Below, one piece after another: positions 1 to 12,159 of a stretch of DNA of 64,000 nt. Numbering within the stretch: the stretch's first letter is position 1; the number at the start of each line of letters is the position of its first letter. Source of the stretch: Lamellibrachia columna. Its lineage: Eukaryota > Annelida > Polychaeta > Sabellida > Siboglinidae. The stretch is taken from contig OY759271.1 in NCBI GenBank assembly GCA_963662155.1, positions 17,281,084-17,345,083 of the forward strand, given 5' to 3'. Both the position numbers and the translations under genes were made by a program. A model generated the notes under the pieces. That model did no database searches and was not told the origin of the DNA. It worked only from the letters and a program-made list of their open reading frames with translations.

Positions 1-1514
1 AATCTTAATTTTAATTGATTAGCTAGTGTATCAGTCACTTTGTACTTATACTGCAATATCAACATTTCATAAAAATGTAGAGAAATCACATAGCTAAAAT
101 ATTCTGGAGCCGGAGGAATAACATTTCATAAAAATGGCAATGTTCGAATTCAGAGAATGTGGGAATCATACACCAGTTTTGTTGAACTGAGAAAGTTCAC
201 ATTTCATTAAAAAGGAATGGAATGCTTGAATTAGTTATGGTCTGCCTGTGTTTATCTTGAGATAGCAATTCATGATACAGTAGGATACAGTGAGAGGACT
301 GGTGATTAGCACAGTACAGAGCTGTGGGTTAATGAATACCAGGTGAGAGATAGTAACTGCTGAGATATGCCAGCTTGCACACATTGTAAGACTAGGGAAG
401 ACTGAGTGATGAATCCACAGCCAACATTGGAGCAGATTCCAAGAGTCATTTGTAGTACAGCAGGCTTGTAACCAGCTGACAACGTGATGCCACTGCCAGG
501 ACACTGATACAATAGCCTCTCTTTTTTGGGCAACAATCCACATTATTTACTGCCAAAAAAATTACTACCAGTACTTAGATGATCTCTCTAACTTAAAACA
601 GTTTAAAATGCACAATTTTATGGTGGCAATTTCAAAATCTACAAGTAGTAATTTAGTAATGTAGGCTACATATTAAATGACTTTTAGAAATGTAAAAATG
701 GCAACCTAGCTGTTGATTTGTTGTGGCTAGAAACTTGAAGGAGCAATTTTGTTCAACTATTTATTTTAGTTATTATCTGATTGGCTTGAGCTAGTGATGG
801 AAAGGAAATAACAAACAAGCGGTTGCTTGGTCACAAACTATTAATAGTAAAGAGGTAGTAATTGTAATTAAGGAAGCTGGGGTAGCTGATGTGTCAGTTG
901 ATTTTTTTATTTTTTTTCATAACATGCTAGGAAATAATGAACTGAACATCAACATCACAAATAATCACCCCGCACTAACATCGTATTTCGCCAATCCATT
1001 CTTTAAAAAATAGTCCTTTTGGAAATCCTCCTGACTTCTTAGAAACGCTGACGATGTTTCCATAGTAACGACCACGTGTGCATCAATCTTCGAAACAGCT
1101 TTATTTGTTCGCCATGAACACGGAACATATTGTTTGGTTACTGTGATTCCAGTACACATCAGTACTAAATCTACATAACTAAATCATGTCTTTAAACCAC
1201 TAAATATCAGCGCTAATGTAGTTTATTGTGCCTTTGAAGCCATAATGGATAACTGGCCAATCAAAATGATCATAAACACGCCCTGCCACATGTTTGTTAG
1301 ATGGCTGGTGTAACTTGATATCGTAGACAACACGTTACAAATACAGATTCAAGGGCCATTGTGGCAGCAAATTAAGGGGATATCTCAATATTAGAAATGG
1401 CCGTTATGTTATATAGTATTTCAACTACAAGAGTGAAGAAATGATTAATTTATCTTAAACACCTACTGAAATTACTCAATTCAAGACAAGCATATAATAG
1501 CCGCCCCAGCTACC
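1..1514. other. AT-rich stretch, no gene recognised
   Basis: I see no coding exon with family similarity here. The open frames at 235-543 and 965-1159 are short and show no recognisable domain or plausible splice context. The DNA is AT-rich with scattered short A/T runs and looks like ordinary intergenic or intronic sequence. Confidence 0.5.
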
Positions 1515-1753
1515 TTAACCCATTAGACCCCACGCGTCCGAAAGCGTCCGACCTTGGTTTCCCCACGGCGCCCAAAAGCATCCGCTGGGGAAAAAGGCTG
1601 TGGAGGTGGCGTTATCGGGTGGATTGATATGAAACTAAAACTAGCGGAATTCTACATATCTTAGCTATGAATTGTGGGTAAAATGAAAATATGGTCGTAT
1701 TGAAAATTCCGGAGATAATCGCGTTTGAAGTCGAGCACTAGTGGGCTTTAAAA

Positions 1754-1854
1754 ATGGCCGTTTCTCGTAGAACAGATGCGTTCACTGCAGATGAAGTTTG
1801 CGCGATTTTAGGGATGAATCTTCGGATGAAAGTGCTTCTGAGATGGATGTGGAG
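1754..1854 (+). pseudogene. piggyBac transposase N-terminal exon remnant
   Basis: An ATG at 1754 opens a frame beginning MAVSRRTDAFTADEVCAIL. After an apparent 1-nt shift it reads on as an acidic stretch DESSDESASEMDVE, ending at a GTAAGA splice donor (1855-1860). A short basic start followed by a Glu/Asp/Ser-rich segment is typical of piggyBac transposase N-termini. The frameshift and the lack of any catalytic exon downstream mark it as dead. No other identity is suggested. Confidence 0.6.
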
Positions 1855-2358
1855 GTAAGATTTATATGTGGCTCGATCTTTGACTGAGTGAGCGATAAAT
1901 TGAAGATGGCGTCGGTTGGTTTTCTTCGTCCAAGAGTAGCCTGGTCACTGTCTTATTCAGCTTGTCGACTGTTTCAACACTGACATTGTGTGTTTTGTGC
2001 CATTTACTCGGCTTAGATTATGTGGTTAGTTGTGCATGTTGTTATATAATGAATTATAAAGCAAATGAGTAAATAAAACAGAAAAATCTGGCCCAACGAG
2101 CATGTAAACATTCAAGCCGGCCCCTGGGCTGGCCTGGGTGGTGCCTGGATGGGTGGTGTTGCTTTGCCTTTGGACATTGTTGACAATTTTATTATATTGA
2201 CGGTGTCAGTGGTCTTTGTAATTAATTATATTTATCTATATTTAAGATATTAGTAAACTTTAAAAAAGTCGTGTCATTATTGGCTGCTTGTAAAAATGAT
2301 AATTTGACATAGAAATTCTTATTCTGTTTTCATTACTGTAGCTGTTTGTTTGTTTCAG

Positions 2359-2550
2359 GTGGCATGTAATAGTAGTGATGACATCCGTGATGAGAACTCC
2401 AACTCATTGTCATCAAAATGAGCTTGTCAGTTGTGTCGTGAAAACGGAGTGAAACGGCCATCTGGACGTGCAATTGAGACATGCTTTGGATGTCTGACAT
2501 GCAATGTGCATTTGTGCAAAATTGGATTCTTTGTGCAGTACCATGCATAG
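2359..2550 (+). pseudogene. piggyBac transposase C-terminal Cys-rich remnant
   Basis: A TTTGTTTCAG acceptor ends at 2358. The exon first encodes an acidic Ser/Asp/Asn segment, meets an in-frame TGA at about 2419, and continues in the same frame with a cysteine-rich tail: CQLCRENG, then CFGCLTCNVHLC, ending FFVQYH. The C-x2-C ... C-x2-C-x2-C-x4-C spacing with a final YH matches the zinc-binding tail of piggyBac transposases. The stop is at 2548-2550. The TGA may mark the internal deletion junction. Confidence 0.7.
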
Positions 2551-2890
2551 GAAGAACATTTCCTTGTGTGGAGCCAGCAGTTGGTGATGTTATTGTAATA
2601 AAATATGACTATCATGGGATAGTCTCTCAATATTTGTTAAAAAAAATTATTTCCGAAGTTCCACACATCAGAATGACAACATAAAACAAGCTTATATACA
2701 CCACAGTTACACCATTGCATAGATAATTCAATTTGCTTCAAAATAAACATAACTTGCAATTATAAGATATCAATACTTTTGAAGCTACAGCTTAAAAACT
2801 ACAAGCACCCATAATTTTCAAAATCTGCCTCAGTTGCCCGGGGAAAAGCAGCACACGCTTAATTCAATGTGTGGGGGTCTAATGGGTTAA

Positions 2891-3230
2891 AGCAAGGTTA
2901 TTTGAGAAGTTGTGTTTTGAAAGGCTACATGATTTGAGAAGTAGTGATAACCACAAGAGTCAGAAACAGTACCGTAATGGAAAGTAGCACACTTTATATG
3001 TCTCAGAAGAGTAATCACTGAAAGGCAGGTTAAATTAAGAAATAGGGTTAAAAGATAGCAAACAGCTGTGACTTGTGAAGGTGGCTGCAATAATGCATGG
3101 TTGGAGTCTCAGGAAAAGATAACTATAATCTTAGATGACACTTGTCATGCTATGCATTTACCATGACAAAGACTTGGGTCAATCCACTGAAGATTTTGAG
3201 CTCATAACCTGATTTTCATCATAAATCACC
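2891..3230. other. short interval without gene
   Basis: This lies between the piggyBac right TTAA and the LINE. No exon, RNA gene or repeat is recognised. Confidence 0.4.
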
Positions 3231-3549
3231 ATCACGACCGCTGGGGTACGCATGCGTAGGGGTGGTACGAGTCCGTCACATCGATCTACACATTTCACCA
3301 ACACATGTTCACCAACACAACGAATGACCACAACTGGGACAACAACTCAACATAATCCACTGATCACGCAGAACCAGACAAACCAAATGACAACAAACGC
3401 AATTAATAAAAACAACACCCTTTATCGCAACACATGAACCAAAATTTCCAAGATGGCGGACTTCCACTGCCGGCACCATCCGGGTGAGTTCTTTTTATTT
3501 TATCGCTAAGCATTTCATTAGTAAGCTTACTTTTTCTCCAAGTCGTCAC

Positions 3550-3915
3550 ATGTTTGCATTTGGATCTAACTTTCAATTCCAATTCAGATCCCCTTTTAGG
3601 AAATATTCGCCGCACTCCACGCAGATGAATCTTTGGCTTACGCAAATTATCACCGTCATTCTCCTAATAGCAATGATCATTGGAACATGTCAACGCGTAT
3701 CTCGATCAAATCTCAAAATTAAACCAAAATATTATGCCCTAACTTTGAAACCCCGAATTAAATTCCCACCCAAAATCAAATTAAAATCAGACATTCTTAC
3801 ATATCTGTACCTCAGCGGACTGATCGGACTCTCATGCGACATCCACCCAAACCCTGGCCCATATGGGCGCCCAATTTGTCCTTGTGGAAGTTGTCATCAA
3901 CCCGTCAGAAACTGA
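3550..3915 (+). pseudogene. LINE ORF1 fragment: 2A-like peptide plus PHD-like finger
   Basis: The frame stays open from before 3550, where the first in-frame ATG lies; a second ATG is at 3625. It contains a hydrophobic segment (LWLTQIITVILLIAMIIGTC), a basic stretch, then LSCDIHPNPGP and the start of a Cys-rich finger (CPCGSC). A TGA at 3913-3915 interrupts the finger, but the same frame continues with AILCEECNQWYHIHCIGIS, the C-x2-C...W-x-H-x2-C pattern of a PHD finger. Known non-LTR elements of sea urchins and other invertebrates carry 2A-like peptides at this position, where they cause ribosome skipping or act as signal peptides. Whether this copy functions is doubtful given the stop. Confidence 0.7.
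3838..3861 (+). other. 2A-like ribosome-skipping motif (D-I-H-P-N-P-G-P)
   Basis: Codons 3838-3861 read DIHPNPGP, preceded by the hydrophobic LTYLYLSGLIGLSC. The 2A consensus is D-x-E-x-N-P-G-P, with separation between the last G and P. Here the usual Glu is His, a variant that may lower efficiency. Confidence 0.65.
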
Positions 3916-4209
3916 GACAAGGCTATCCTCTGCGAAGAATGTAATCAATGGTACCACATACATTGTATTGGTATATCCCCATCATCCTGATTAACCAAAG
4001 TGCCTCCTGGCTCTGCGACCATTGACATTGTGGAATTCCAAATGTTATCACTTCTCCATCTAGAAATGAGCAATCCAATTCTACCAACACCTCGTCTGAC
4101 AGCTCTATGCTTAGTATCCCAACACTCCATACATCACAAAATGCAGGCTTAATTTTCGCCCCAACCCTCAAAACACCTCAACCCCTGAACGTCATAAGAA
4201 AGCCCAGTG

Positions 4210-6400
4210 AAACACACTTAAAGGAATTTTTATAAACACCAACAACGTTAAGAGCATAGAAAAAGCAACCCAACTAAAGGCAACTATTCAATCTAATAAC
4301 CCAGACATCATATTTCTAGTTGAAACTAAATTAGATGCAAACTATGCTATGTACTCTTTCCTACCACCCAACTATCGCTTCTGGTGATATTCTTGACCTC
4401 ATACTCACCTCAAATCCCTCTATCATCATCGACACCCATACCATTCCTGGTATGAGCAATCATGAATCCATGACCTTCAATGTCAACTTAAACCCAGTTG
4501 GCAACAAGAAACCCCCACACAAAGTTTATAGTTACAAATCAGCAGACTGGGACAAACTCAAAGACGACATAGACAAACTAAATCGTGAGTACTTCGACAT
4601 GGACCCCAACTCACAGGATATAGACATAAACTGGACCTTCTTCTGCGAACGTCTGACTACCTTAATTAACATTAATATACCAAGACGATACACCAAAGCT
4701 AAAACCCACCTCCCCTGGATAACACGTGAATTAATTAGAATGCAGAGAAGACGTAACAAAAGCCACAAATAGGCAAAGCAAACTGGACTAAACAGTGACT
4801 AGGAAAAATTTAAGGAACTCCAAAAGCAAGCTACTAAATTAGCAAAATCTTACAAAGACTATGTTAACAACCACATTTGAGACAGCCTGAAAACTAATCC
4901 AAAGCGATTCTGGTCATTTATTAAGGCAAATAAACGAGAAAACATTGGCATTCCCACACTTTGAGTAAATGACCAGCCAATAATTAATGATCGAGATAAA
5001 GCAAATGCCCTAAACAACCAATTTAGCTCTGTATTTACTCAAGAAAAGCACCCCATCCCCCCAGTAGCCCCCTCTACTTATCCCAACATCCCCCTTCTCG
5101 AAATTGTCATAAAAAGCATAATAAAGCAGCTGGAAAATCTAAACCAGAACAAAGCTACAGGCCCAGATGAACTCCCAAAGCAGATAGCTCCCATCATCAC
5201 CAAAATTTTCCAACAATCATACAACACAGGTAAACTTCCTAATGGCTGGCTACAAGCATTAGTAACCCCTATACACAAAAAGAGCCACAAATCTGACCCT
5301 GCTAACTACAGACCCATATCACTAACCTGCATCCTCTGTAAAGTAATGGAACATATCATCCTAAGCAATATGTGGAAACACCTGCCACAAGCATAACATC
5401 ATTCTCCACTTCCAACACAGATTCCAGTCGGGACTGTCTAGTGAATCTCAACTCATTGAGACAGTCCATGACTGGATGACTGCTATGGACAACAAGACCC
5501 AAATTGACGCAATCCTGCTTGACTTTGCCAAAGCCTTTGACAAAGTGCCTCACCTACGTCTTCTATCAAAATTGACCTCTTACAGAATAACTGTAAACAC
5601 TCAAAATTGGATCAAATCTTTTCTATCCAACCGCAAACAGAGTCTCAGTTAATGGAGTCATCACAGATGTCACATCTGGTGTCCCACAGGGTTCAGTCTA
5701 GGACCTGTCCTCTTCTTACTCTACATAAATGACATAGATGGGAACATCAAATCTTCTATACGCCTTTTTTGCAGATGACAGTATTATATATCGTAAGATT
5801 TCTTCCAAAACCGACCACGAAATTCTCCAAAATGACCTAAACCAACTCGAAACATGGTCAGACAAATGGCAAATGGAATTTAATGTATCTAAATGTGTCC
5901 ACCTTCCAATAACAAACAAAACTAAACCCAGCCCACACAAGTACTTGCTTTTTGGCCAACCATTATCCACCGTATCCAGACACTCATATCTCGGAATAAA
6001 ATTGGATTCCAAATTAACCTGGACAAATCACATCACTGACATAACTTCAAAATCTTCAAAAGTTTTAAAACGAACTCTTGGCCCATGCAAACCCGAAGTT
6101 AAACAAACAGCCTACAACATGCTAATCCAGCCAAAACTTGAGTACTCGTCACCCACACCATTCCACAAGTTAAAAGCCTTGAAAGAGTACAACACTCTGC
6201 TGTCAGATTTGTTAAAAATTATTACAGACGGAACACAAATCCAGCAGATCTAATTACTGCCCTTGGATGGCCAACCCTTGAACGAAGACGTATTATTAAA
6301 CAAGCCACAACCTTCCATAAAATTCTAAATAACATTATTAAGATCATCCCCCCCAGGCCTACTAACCCGCTCTCGAACCCGTGGACATTACGTAGCCCCC
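4210..6400 (+). pseudogene. LINE ORF2 remnant: endonuclease and reverse transcriptase
   Basis: The first part reads PDIIFLVETKLDANYAMYSF (start of an APE-type endonuclease) and then jumps near 4380 to GDILDLILTSNPSIII and MSNHESMTFNVNL, the endonuclease C-terminus. About 100 codons of the endonuclease core are therefore lost. Next come a basic linker (IPRRYTKAKTHLPWITREL), the RT fingers (5030-5400), the FDKVPH region (5520-5560), VPQGSV (about 5680), FADDS (about 5770) and a thumb region to 6250. Frame changes and stops occur throughout (for example at about 4770, 4875, 5395 and 5650). The encoded reverse transcriptase is not functional. Confidence 0.8.
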
Positions 6401-6719
6401 AGGTGTCGTATAATTGCAATGGTCTTTTCATTTTATCCCCGAGCCATTCACATATGGAATATGATTCCACCAAAAATTACCAGTATAAAACACCCAAAAT
6501 CATTTCAAGAAGCTATCATGGAACTCCCTTTCACCACACCTCCTCACCTAAACTGCCTTTAAAACACAGTGCTCAGCATAAACTTATCCATCGTGTGGAT
6601 ATGGATACTGTCTATGTGTGCATGTGGCAAAACAGTGACAGTATCCATACACATTACCAACCTATTCAAAATTTTCATCTAACATCCTATACATAAAATA
6701 AATAAAATTATCAGATAAA

Positions 6720-9700
6720 AATCCTTTCAGCAGCATTAAAGATACTAGTCTTTTAGTTGTATATACTACCCACAGTGCATGCGCACAGTCCACCACAAAC
6801 TCCTGCGTTAGCCCAAGTTTGGGCTGTTGGAGTATAACCACTTGAGACTTGAGACCACTATTTTCTTCATAAGTATCATATTAAGTAAATCATAATCCAT
6901 GAATGTTATTTTCATCATGAGTTTTCTACATCAAAAGTCACATTATATTATTACACAATCCATCATTACTTATGAGTAAGACAAAGTGCATGACTGAAAT
7001 CATATTACATAACATCACACTAATATATAGTCATCATTATCATTGTCAGTGGAAACAGCAAGTAGATTGTCATGTCATGTCATTGTAACATTGACCTGAC
7101 ATGTTGTCATTATGACATTGACCTGACATGTCATGTCACTGACATACTGCAGAGAAAATCAACGTGGGAGATGCTCCCCATCACATTGCCAAAAAGAAGA
7201 TTGATTTGGGGGATCCTTCCAACACTGACGCGCCCACCTGCTGCCCGCCAGTCGCCAGAAATATAACCCTCTGACCAGCAGAGCTGGTGTAGTCCTCAAA
7301 TACGCCCATTTCCCTGTTCAAATGTATTTTTTCTGGAAGTAAAAAAGCACTGGCACTTCATTCATATACTTGTACCATGAATCCAGAAAATAATTTTATA
7401 CCACATTATTCTGTGAATTGGGGTCCAGACAGAACTAGAAGGCTTATAAGCACAACAGAAATCTGATTAACCCAGAGAATGTGTGGAAAAAAACTGGTTG
7501 AAATGAAACACACTGGGTCTGACAGTGCAGAGGCAGATATGATAGGATATATGAGTGGGAAATGGATGGAAAGAGGACAATGCCACAATTCTAGTAGGAA
7601 GAGACATGGGCATAACTAATGAGGCAAGAACATGGAAGGCCAGTTTCCTGATGGACATGCTAGTCAGGAGAAATATGTGGGTGGGCCTGATTCGGACTCC
7701 CCCACCTTGGTGGTCGGACACCATGCAGTGCTGACAATGATGATGTCTATTAGTATGTGTGGGTCATTGTGTCAAGCCCTGGTAGAGCTACAGACTGCCA
7801 ACACAGTGGACATAGAGGCAGCTAAAAGTAGCTTCCCTAGACATGGGAGTCATGTTCTTATCCACAGCTGCAGATAACTTCAGTGGGGGATTGGGAGCAG
7901 TAGCGAGCAGGGATGGTGAAAATAGTTAGCCAGGGAGAATGAAAAAAGCTACACTGCTGAGGCAGTATGGTGCCATCAGCTTCTTATCCCAACACCATCC
8001 ATTACAGCAACACTGAAATAACAAAAGCGGGATGTAGATGGAAACAACTGGAAATGCAAGACCAAAACTGTGTCCAACAGAAAGGAGTCATTAGTGGCCT
8101 AGCTATGTTCCACCAGGGAGTAAAAATGCTACTAAGTTAGATAAGTCAAGTGGCAGCAGGGCTTTATTTAGGTTATTTTTCATGAAAATTTGCTTGGGAA
8201 CTAGGAGGCTTATTTTGGATGGGCCTCTGGGATAAAAAGAGTTAATAACACTATTACTTTGTCAATGCAGATGTACTTTGAAACTGAAACTTCCGACGAT
8301 TGAGACAATTTTAATTATATGGAAACGTCAACTAGCCGCATATAAGTTAACCACTGAAACTCATTGTACACTTCATTTATTTGATAAGTTCCGGTCCCCA
8401 GGAAATTGTGTTACACTAATCCACCGGATGACACTGTACAGATATGAATGAGGATCGCCGACTTCCAACATAGATCTACACAATAGAGTAAAAAAACTTC
8501 TGTTGCACTAAAATCTTCAGGAAACCCAAGCTCAGCAGCGTACCAAAACAAATGGGTTAGACAGTTCTAGTCGGTTTAACAATTCCAGTTGTAAACAATG
8601 GGATAGGTGCACCGAGGAGCTATGGACAATAAGCGAGCTTAAGCAGATGGGTTTTTAGTTGATGGCGAAATTTTACTATATTTCCTGCCAACTTAACATT
8701 ATTTGGGAGGTATTGGCATGTCGCTGCTTTGGACGGTTCTTTCGACAAACACACGTGAATTACGTTGCTGACTTAGGACCAATGTCAATGACAATAAGTC
8801 AATGTGGTTTCTTCAGTCATTGTCGTCGAGTGACATTAGCCAGTTGTGCGCCCAAGGCAGCATGTTATCGAGCGAGTCGTCGACATCATATTGATCTACA
8901 AACTTAGGGGTATGCTTATTAGAACATATTTCATGAAATTTGTTGGTTTTAAATTTTTTTTAATGTACTGTACACTTATTTGGACAAATACGGTGCCTGT
9001 TTGTACTTTTCTAGATTGAGACAAATACTTCAAAAGAAGCAGGGCTTCTACAGTCAGTTAGTACTTCTGGCTGCTTGTGATGTATTCTACCAGAACATAA
9101 CTGGGGGGAGGTTATCTTTTCTCCACTATCTCTAACACCTCCACTACAGCTCAACTGTAGTGAGGAAATCTGATTGCCATTTGTTACTTGTTGTTCCTGG
9201 GTTATGTTTATTTGTATTTGCTACATTTCTACATGACATTTCTAATATTAAAAACAATAATCATCAATATTACGTATTTGCCAAATAATATGAAAAGGTT
9301 CTTCTTTACTACGACTTTTAAACAGTTTTGTTAATTTTATTTTCTACTGCTAACCTTCAAATAGAGGTGGTAAGATTTTTCTTCAAATCCAGGTACAACA
9401 GGATACAACATATTTTCAAAATTATAGTAATAATATCTACTTTACAGCAACAATCAGTAGGTGGCTGCTATGGATGGCAGTATGTGCAAACCCAGTGCCC
9501 GCTTCCATGCATCAGATTGTCTACTAACCAGTACTGGCTGAACTTACGTAACCCTTGGAACAAATGATCAAATGTTGAAACCTGTTTCGGTAAATATATT
9601 CTTTGGTCTTTTAAACGCAGGGTGTCAAGTAGTCTGCTGTTTCATGTTTACTAATTAACACCTTATGGTAAATAATTGTTTATATTTTTATTCATAATTA

Positions 9701-10149
9701 TACACGATTTCTTCTAGGAAACTGTAATTGCTTTTCACATTAACCTGCTGTACTACTACATATCCTGTGTTTCCAACAAATAGCCTCACAACAGTACTGT
9801 CATTATAATATATGAACCAGTAGACAAGAGACAGATAAGCCAGCTAGTTGTCGACAAGCTTCCAGACATTGCTATCTGTCACCCTTTCAGACTGATGTTA
9901 TGGGCCTGCTTCTGCATTCCTTCCCAAGGCTCTGAATAGTTCTGAACTATTCACTACAGAGACAGTTCCAATGAAACCACACTGGCTATGTCCAGTGTTG
10001 GCAAACCCCATACATGCCAACCTTGAGTGGTGCACACCTGTAAGACTGGTAATAGAAGTCCGTATGACCCGCAAACGACCCCGTTTGATTATCTACGTCC
10101 GCTGGTTTGAAGCACATGCTAAAGAGGAGCTGTGCAAGCTGGGATATAT
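6720..10149. other. gene-free stretch
   Basis: No exon or mobile element is recognised in these 3.4 kb. A small tandem of a unit like attgacctgacatgt sits at about 7070-7145. The open frames at 7467-7877 and 8659-8907 are short and have no identifiable domain. Undetected degraded repeats are possible. Confidence 0.4.
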
Positions 10150-11469
10150 AGGGTATGGACATAACCCCTCACGGACAAAATCCCTCATGGACATAGCCCT
10201 TAAGGAAATAACCCCTCATGAACATAACTGCCCCTCACAGACAAAACCCCTCAGTCATTATTATTTTGACTTCAATAGTAGTGTAACAACATAACTTTTT
10301 TCTGCAATTTGTTTATTTAAAATTATTCAGTCAAATACATACTCTCGAGTGCCAAATAAACGTATAGGCCAAATAACAGTATAGGGCGGCAAATCGGTCA
10401 AATTTAACCATACTCTAGTGCCAAATAACAGAATAGGGTGGCAAATTGTTCAAATAAATAATAGCATAGTGCAAAAAAGGCACTAGTATATTTGTCTTTT
10501 TTAGCGCCAAAAGATGTTTTACCATTTTTACTCGACGTAAAGCCTAGGCGTCCCTTGAAACCACGCAGATCGCAGTGTATTTCAGGGTTTTTTCTGCCAA
10601 ATATGCATAAACTTCGTGCGTATTCGTGTCGCCGCAGATAAAGTAGCCGTGTTTTATATCTAAGAAAAACCAGGGAATTGTCCGTTTTTAAATGGACATT
10701 AAAGTTTTATTGAGTTGAATACCCAAGGCCAAGCTCGTTTCAGGGGAAACTGCGACCGGTTTGTGGCGCTGTGCACGGCAGCCATTTACGGTCAGTTTAC
10801 ACAGTGATAATGGAGTTTTAACTAATAATATACCATATTGGGCTCCCGAGAACTCAAGATTCATCTAATCATGAAAATCTAACGGTCTAACGCTTCGGGA
10901 TCAAAATCTAGGATCTTAAATCTAATAATAGTATAGTGCCAAATGAGGTGTGTATAGAGTAGCATTTTTCATCAAATAAATACGCATATAGTGACGTTTA
11001 TTCAGCAGTCAAGAGTATTGACACTGCACGTGTATTGAATAGAACTAATAATCTATATAGTTATGTATAATATGATCTGCAAACTTGCTGTATCTAAAAC
11101 CAGTATATGAACTTAGATATATATGCTAAGAACATCCATGAAATGCAATCAGCGAAGTTCAAAAAGCCATTTGAAATCCTAATTAGTTTGCAACCAGTCT
11201 CAAGCATTAACTCAAGTCTACTCACAAAATGTTCTGACATTGTGTCTCACAAATAACTCATACAAGTACATTAGTAATGTTCACACATAAAGATTAAATC
11301 TAATCCAAATGCAATGGAGTCTGTCCTAGATGATTCCCAAATCTCTAAAAAGGTGATGGGTTTGGTCTGTGAGGGATTTTGTTCATGAAGGGTTTTGTCC
11401 ATGAGGGATTACGTCCATGAGGGCTTATGTGTGTGAGGTTTTTTCCATGTGAGGTTATGTCCTACACTC
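10150..11469. mobile_element. inverted-repeat DNA element, 9-bp TSD (Mutator-like, non-autonomous)
   Basis: GGGATATAT flanks the element exactly (10141-10149 and 11470-11478). The left end reads agggtatggacataacccc and continues as a degenerate array of units like ggacaaaatccctcat. The right end is the inverse: its opposite strand reads gagtgtaggacataacctc and continues with similar units to about 11345. The interior is AT-rich with repeats of the form caaataacagtatagggcgg (10350-10480). No transposase is encoded. A 9-bp duplication with long inverted repeats fits Mutator-like elements; that family call is inference. Confidence 0.7.
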
Positions 11470-11479
11470 GGGATATATT

Positions 11480-12150
11480 GACTGGATCTCATGTGACTTT
11501 GGAACACATGATCGCGCACAACTAAAATATTCACAAAAAGTTGCTCTTTGGACAAGTTTAAGGTCTGACACTACAGATAAAATAAGTTTTTTTCAAATAT
11601 TTTAATTATCCAAAACTACTAACATCACACTAAAACTATACATAAAAAAAATACATCTTCGTAGTTGCATAGAGAAGATAGTAAGGAGCACATCCATCAA
11701 AACTTCATTGGTATAGCTTCATTATTACCATTTTTGGCAAACGGCTGTCAAAGATTACGTAATGGTTAGAAGGATGATTGAACAAGTAGATACTGTATAC
11801 TACTGTATACTACACTATAAGTATATAATACAGCTCTATGTGTTTGGTAACACCACTGATGCATTGTAGAACATATATACAGTGTACTGTATTATAACAT
11901 GCATGCCTTGTGTTTATTATGCTCCAGCTGTTCACACGGTGAAGAGAGGCATGTTCGACGTTTGGTTCAATAGTCCACCATGGATGATTACACTTGTAGA
12001 TACTGTATGCTACATTATATGTATATAATACATAGTCTCTATGACTTGTATTCATATTGAACCAGCAGTTCACACGGTGATGCACATCTGACATTCAGTT
12101 CATCGGAATAACATTGAAATTATAACTGACTAACTAACACTGGTTATCAC
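11480..12150. other. AT-rich interval with a partial direct duplication
   Basis: Segments at about 11787-11950 and 12000-12090 share gtagatactgtat..., gtatataatac and cagttcacacggtga blocks, suggesting an old duplication of about 200 bp. No gene is seen. Confidence 0.4.
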
Positions 12151-12159
12151 AATCACAAC

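Larger units (their letters stand above)
1519..2886 (+). mobile_element. piggyBac-like element, internally deleted
   Basis: The element is bounded by TTAA on both sides (1515-1518 and 2887-2890), the exact target duplication of piggyBac transposons. Its ends are inverted copies that begin CCCATTAGACCCC on the left; the right end reads CCCATTAGACCCCCAC on the opposite strand. Inside are two coding remnants matching the two ends of a piggyBac transposase: an acidic N-terminus (about 1754-1854) and a Cys-rich C-terminus (about 2359-2550). The catalytic DDD core is absent, so the copy is non-autonomous. TIRs, TSD and remnant order are seen directly; the family assignment rests on the TTAA/CCC termini and the C-terminal cysteine pattern. 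Confidence 0.85.
3230..6716 (+). mobile_element. non-LTR retrotransposon (LINE) with 2A/PHD ORF1, decayed
   Basis: Coding order is hydrophobic leader, 2A-like NPGP motif, PHD-like zinc finger, endonuclease, reverse transcriptase, then an A-rich 3' end near 6690-6716 (ataaaataaataaaatta). The RT fragments include NYRPISLTC, the [11 protein letters not shown] motif, GVPQGSV and FADDS, and the downstream region has YLLFGQPLS and SYLGIKLD. This is the architecture of Jockey-superfamily (CR1/L2-related) LINEs. There are many stops and frameshifts, and part of the endonuclease is missing around 4375. The 5' boundary is approximate because I found no target duplication. Confidence 0.8.
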
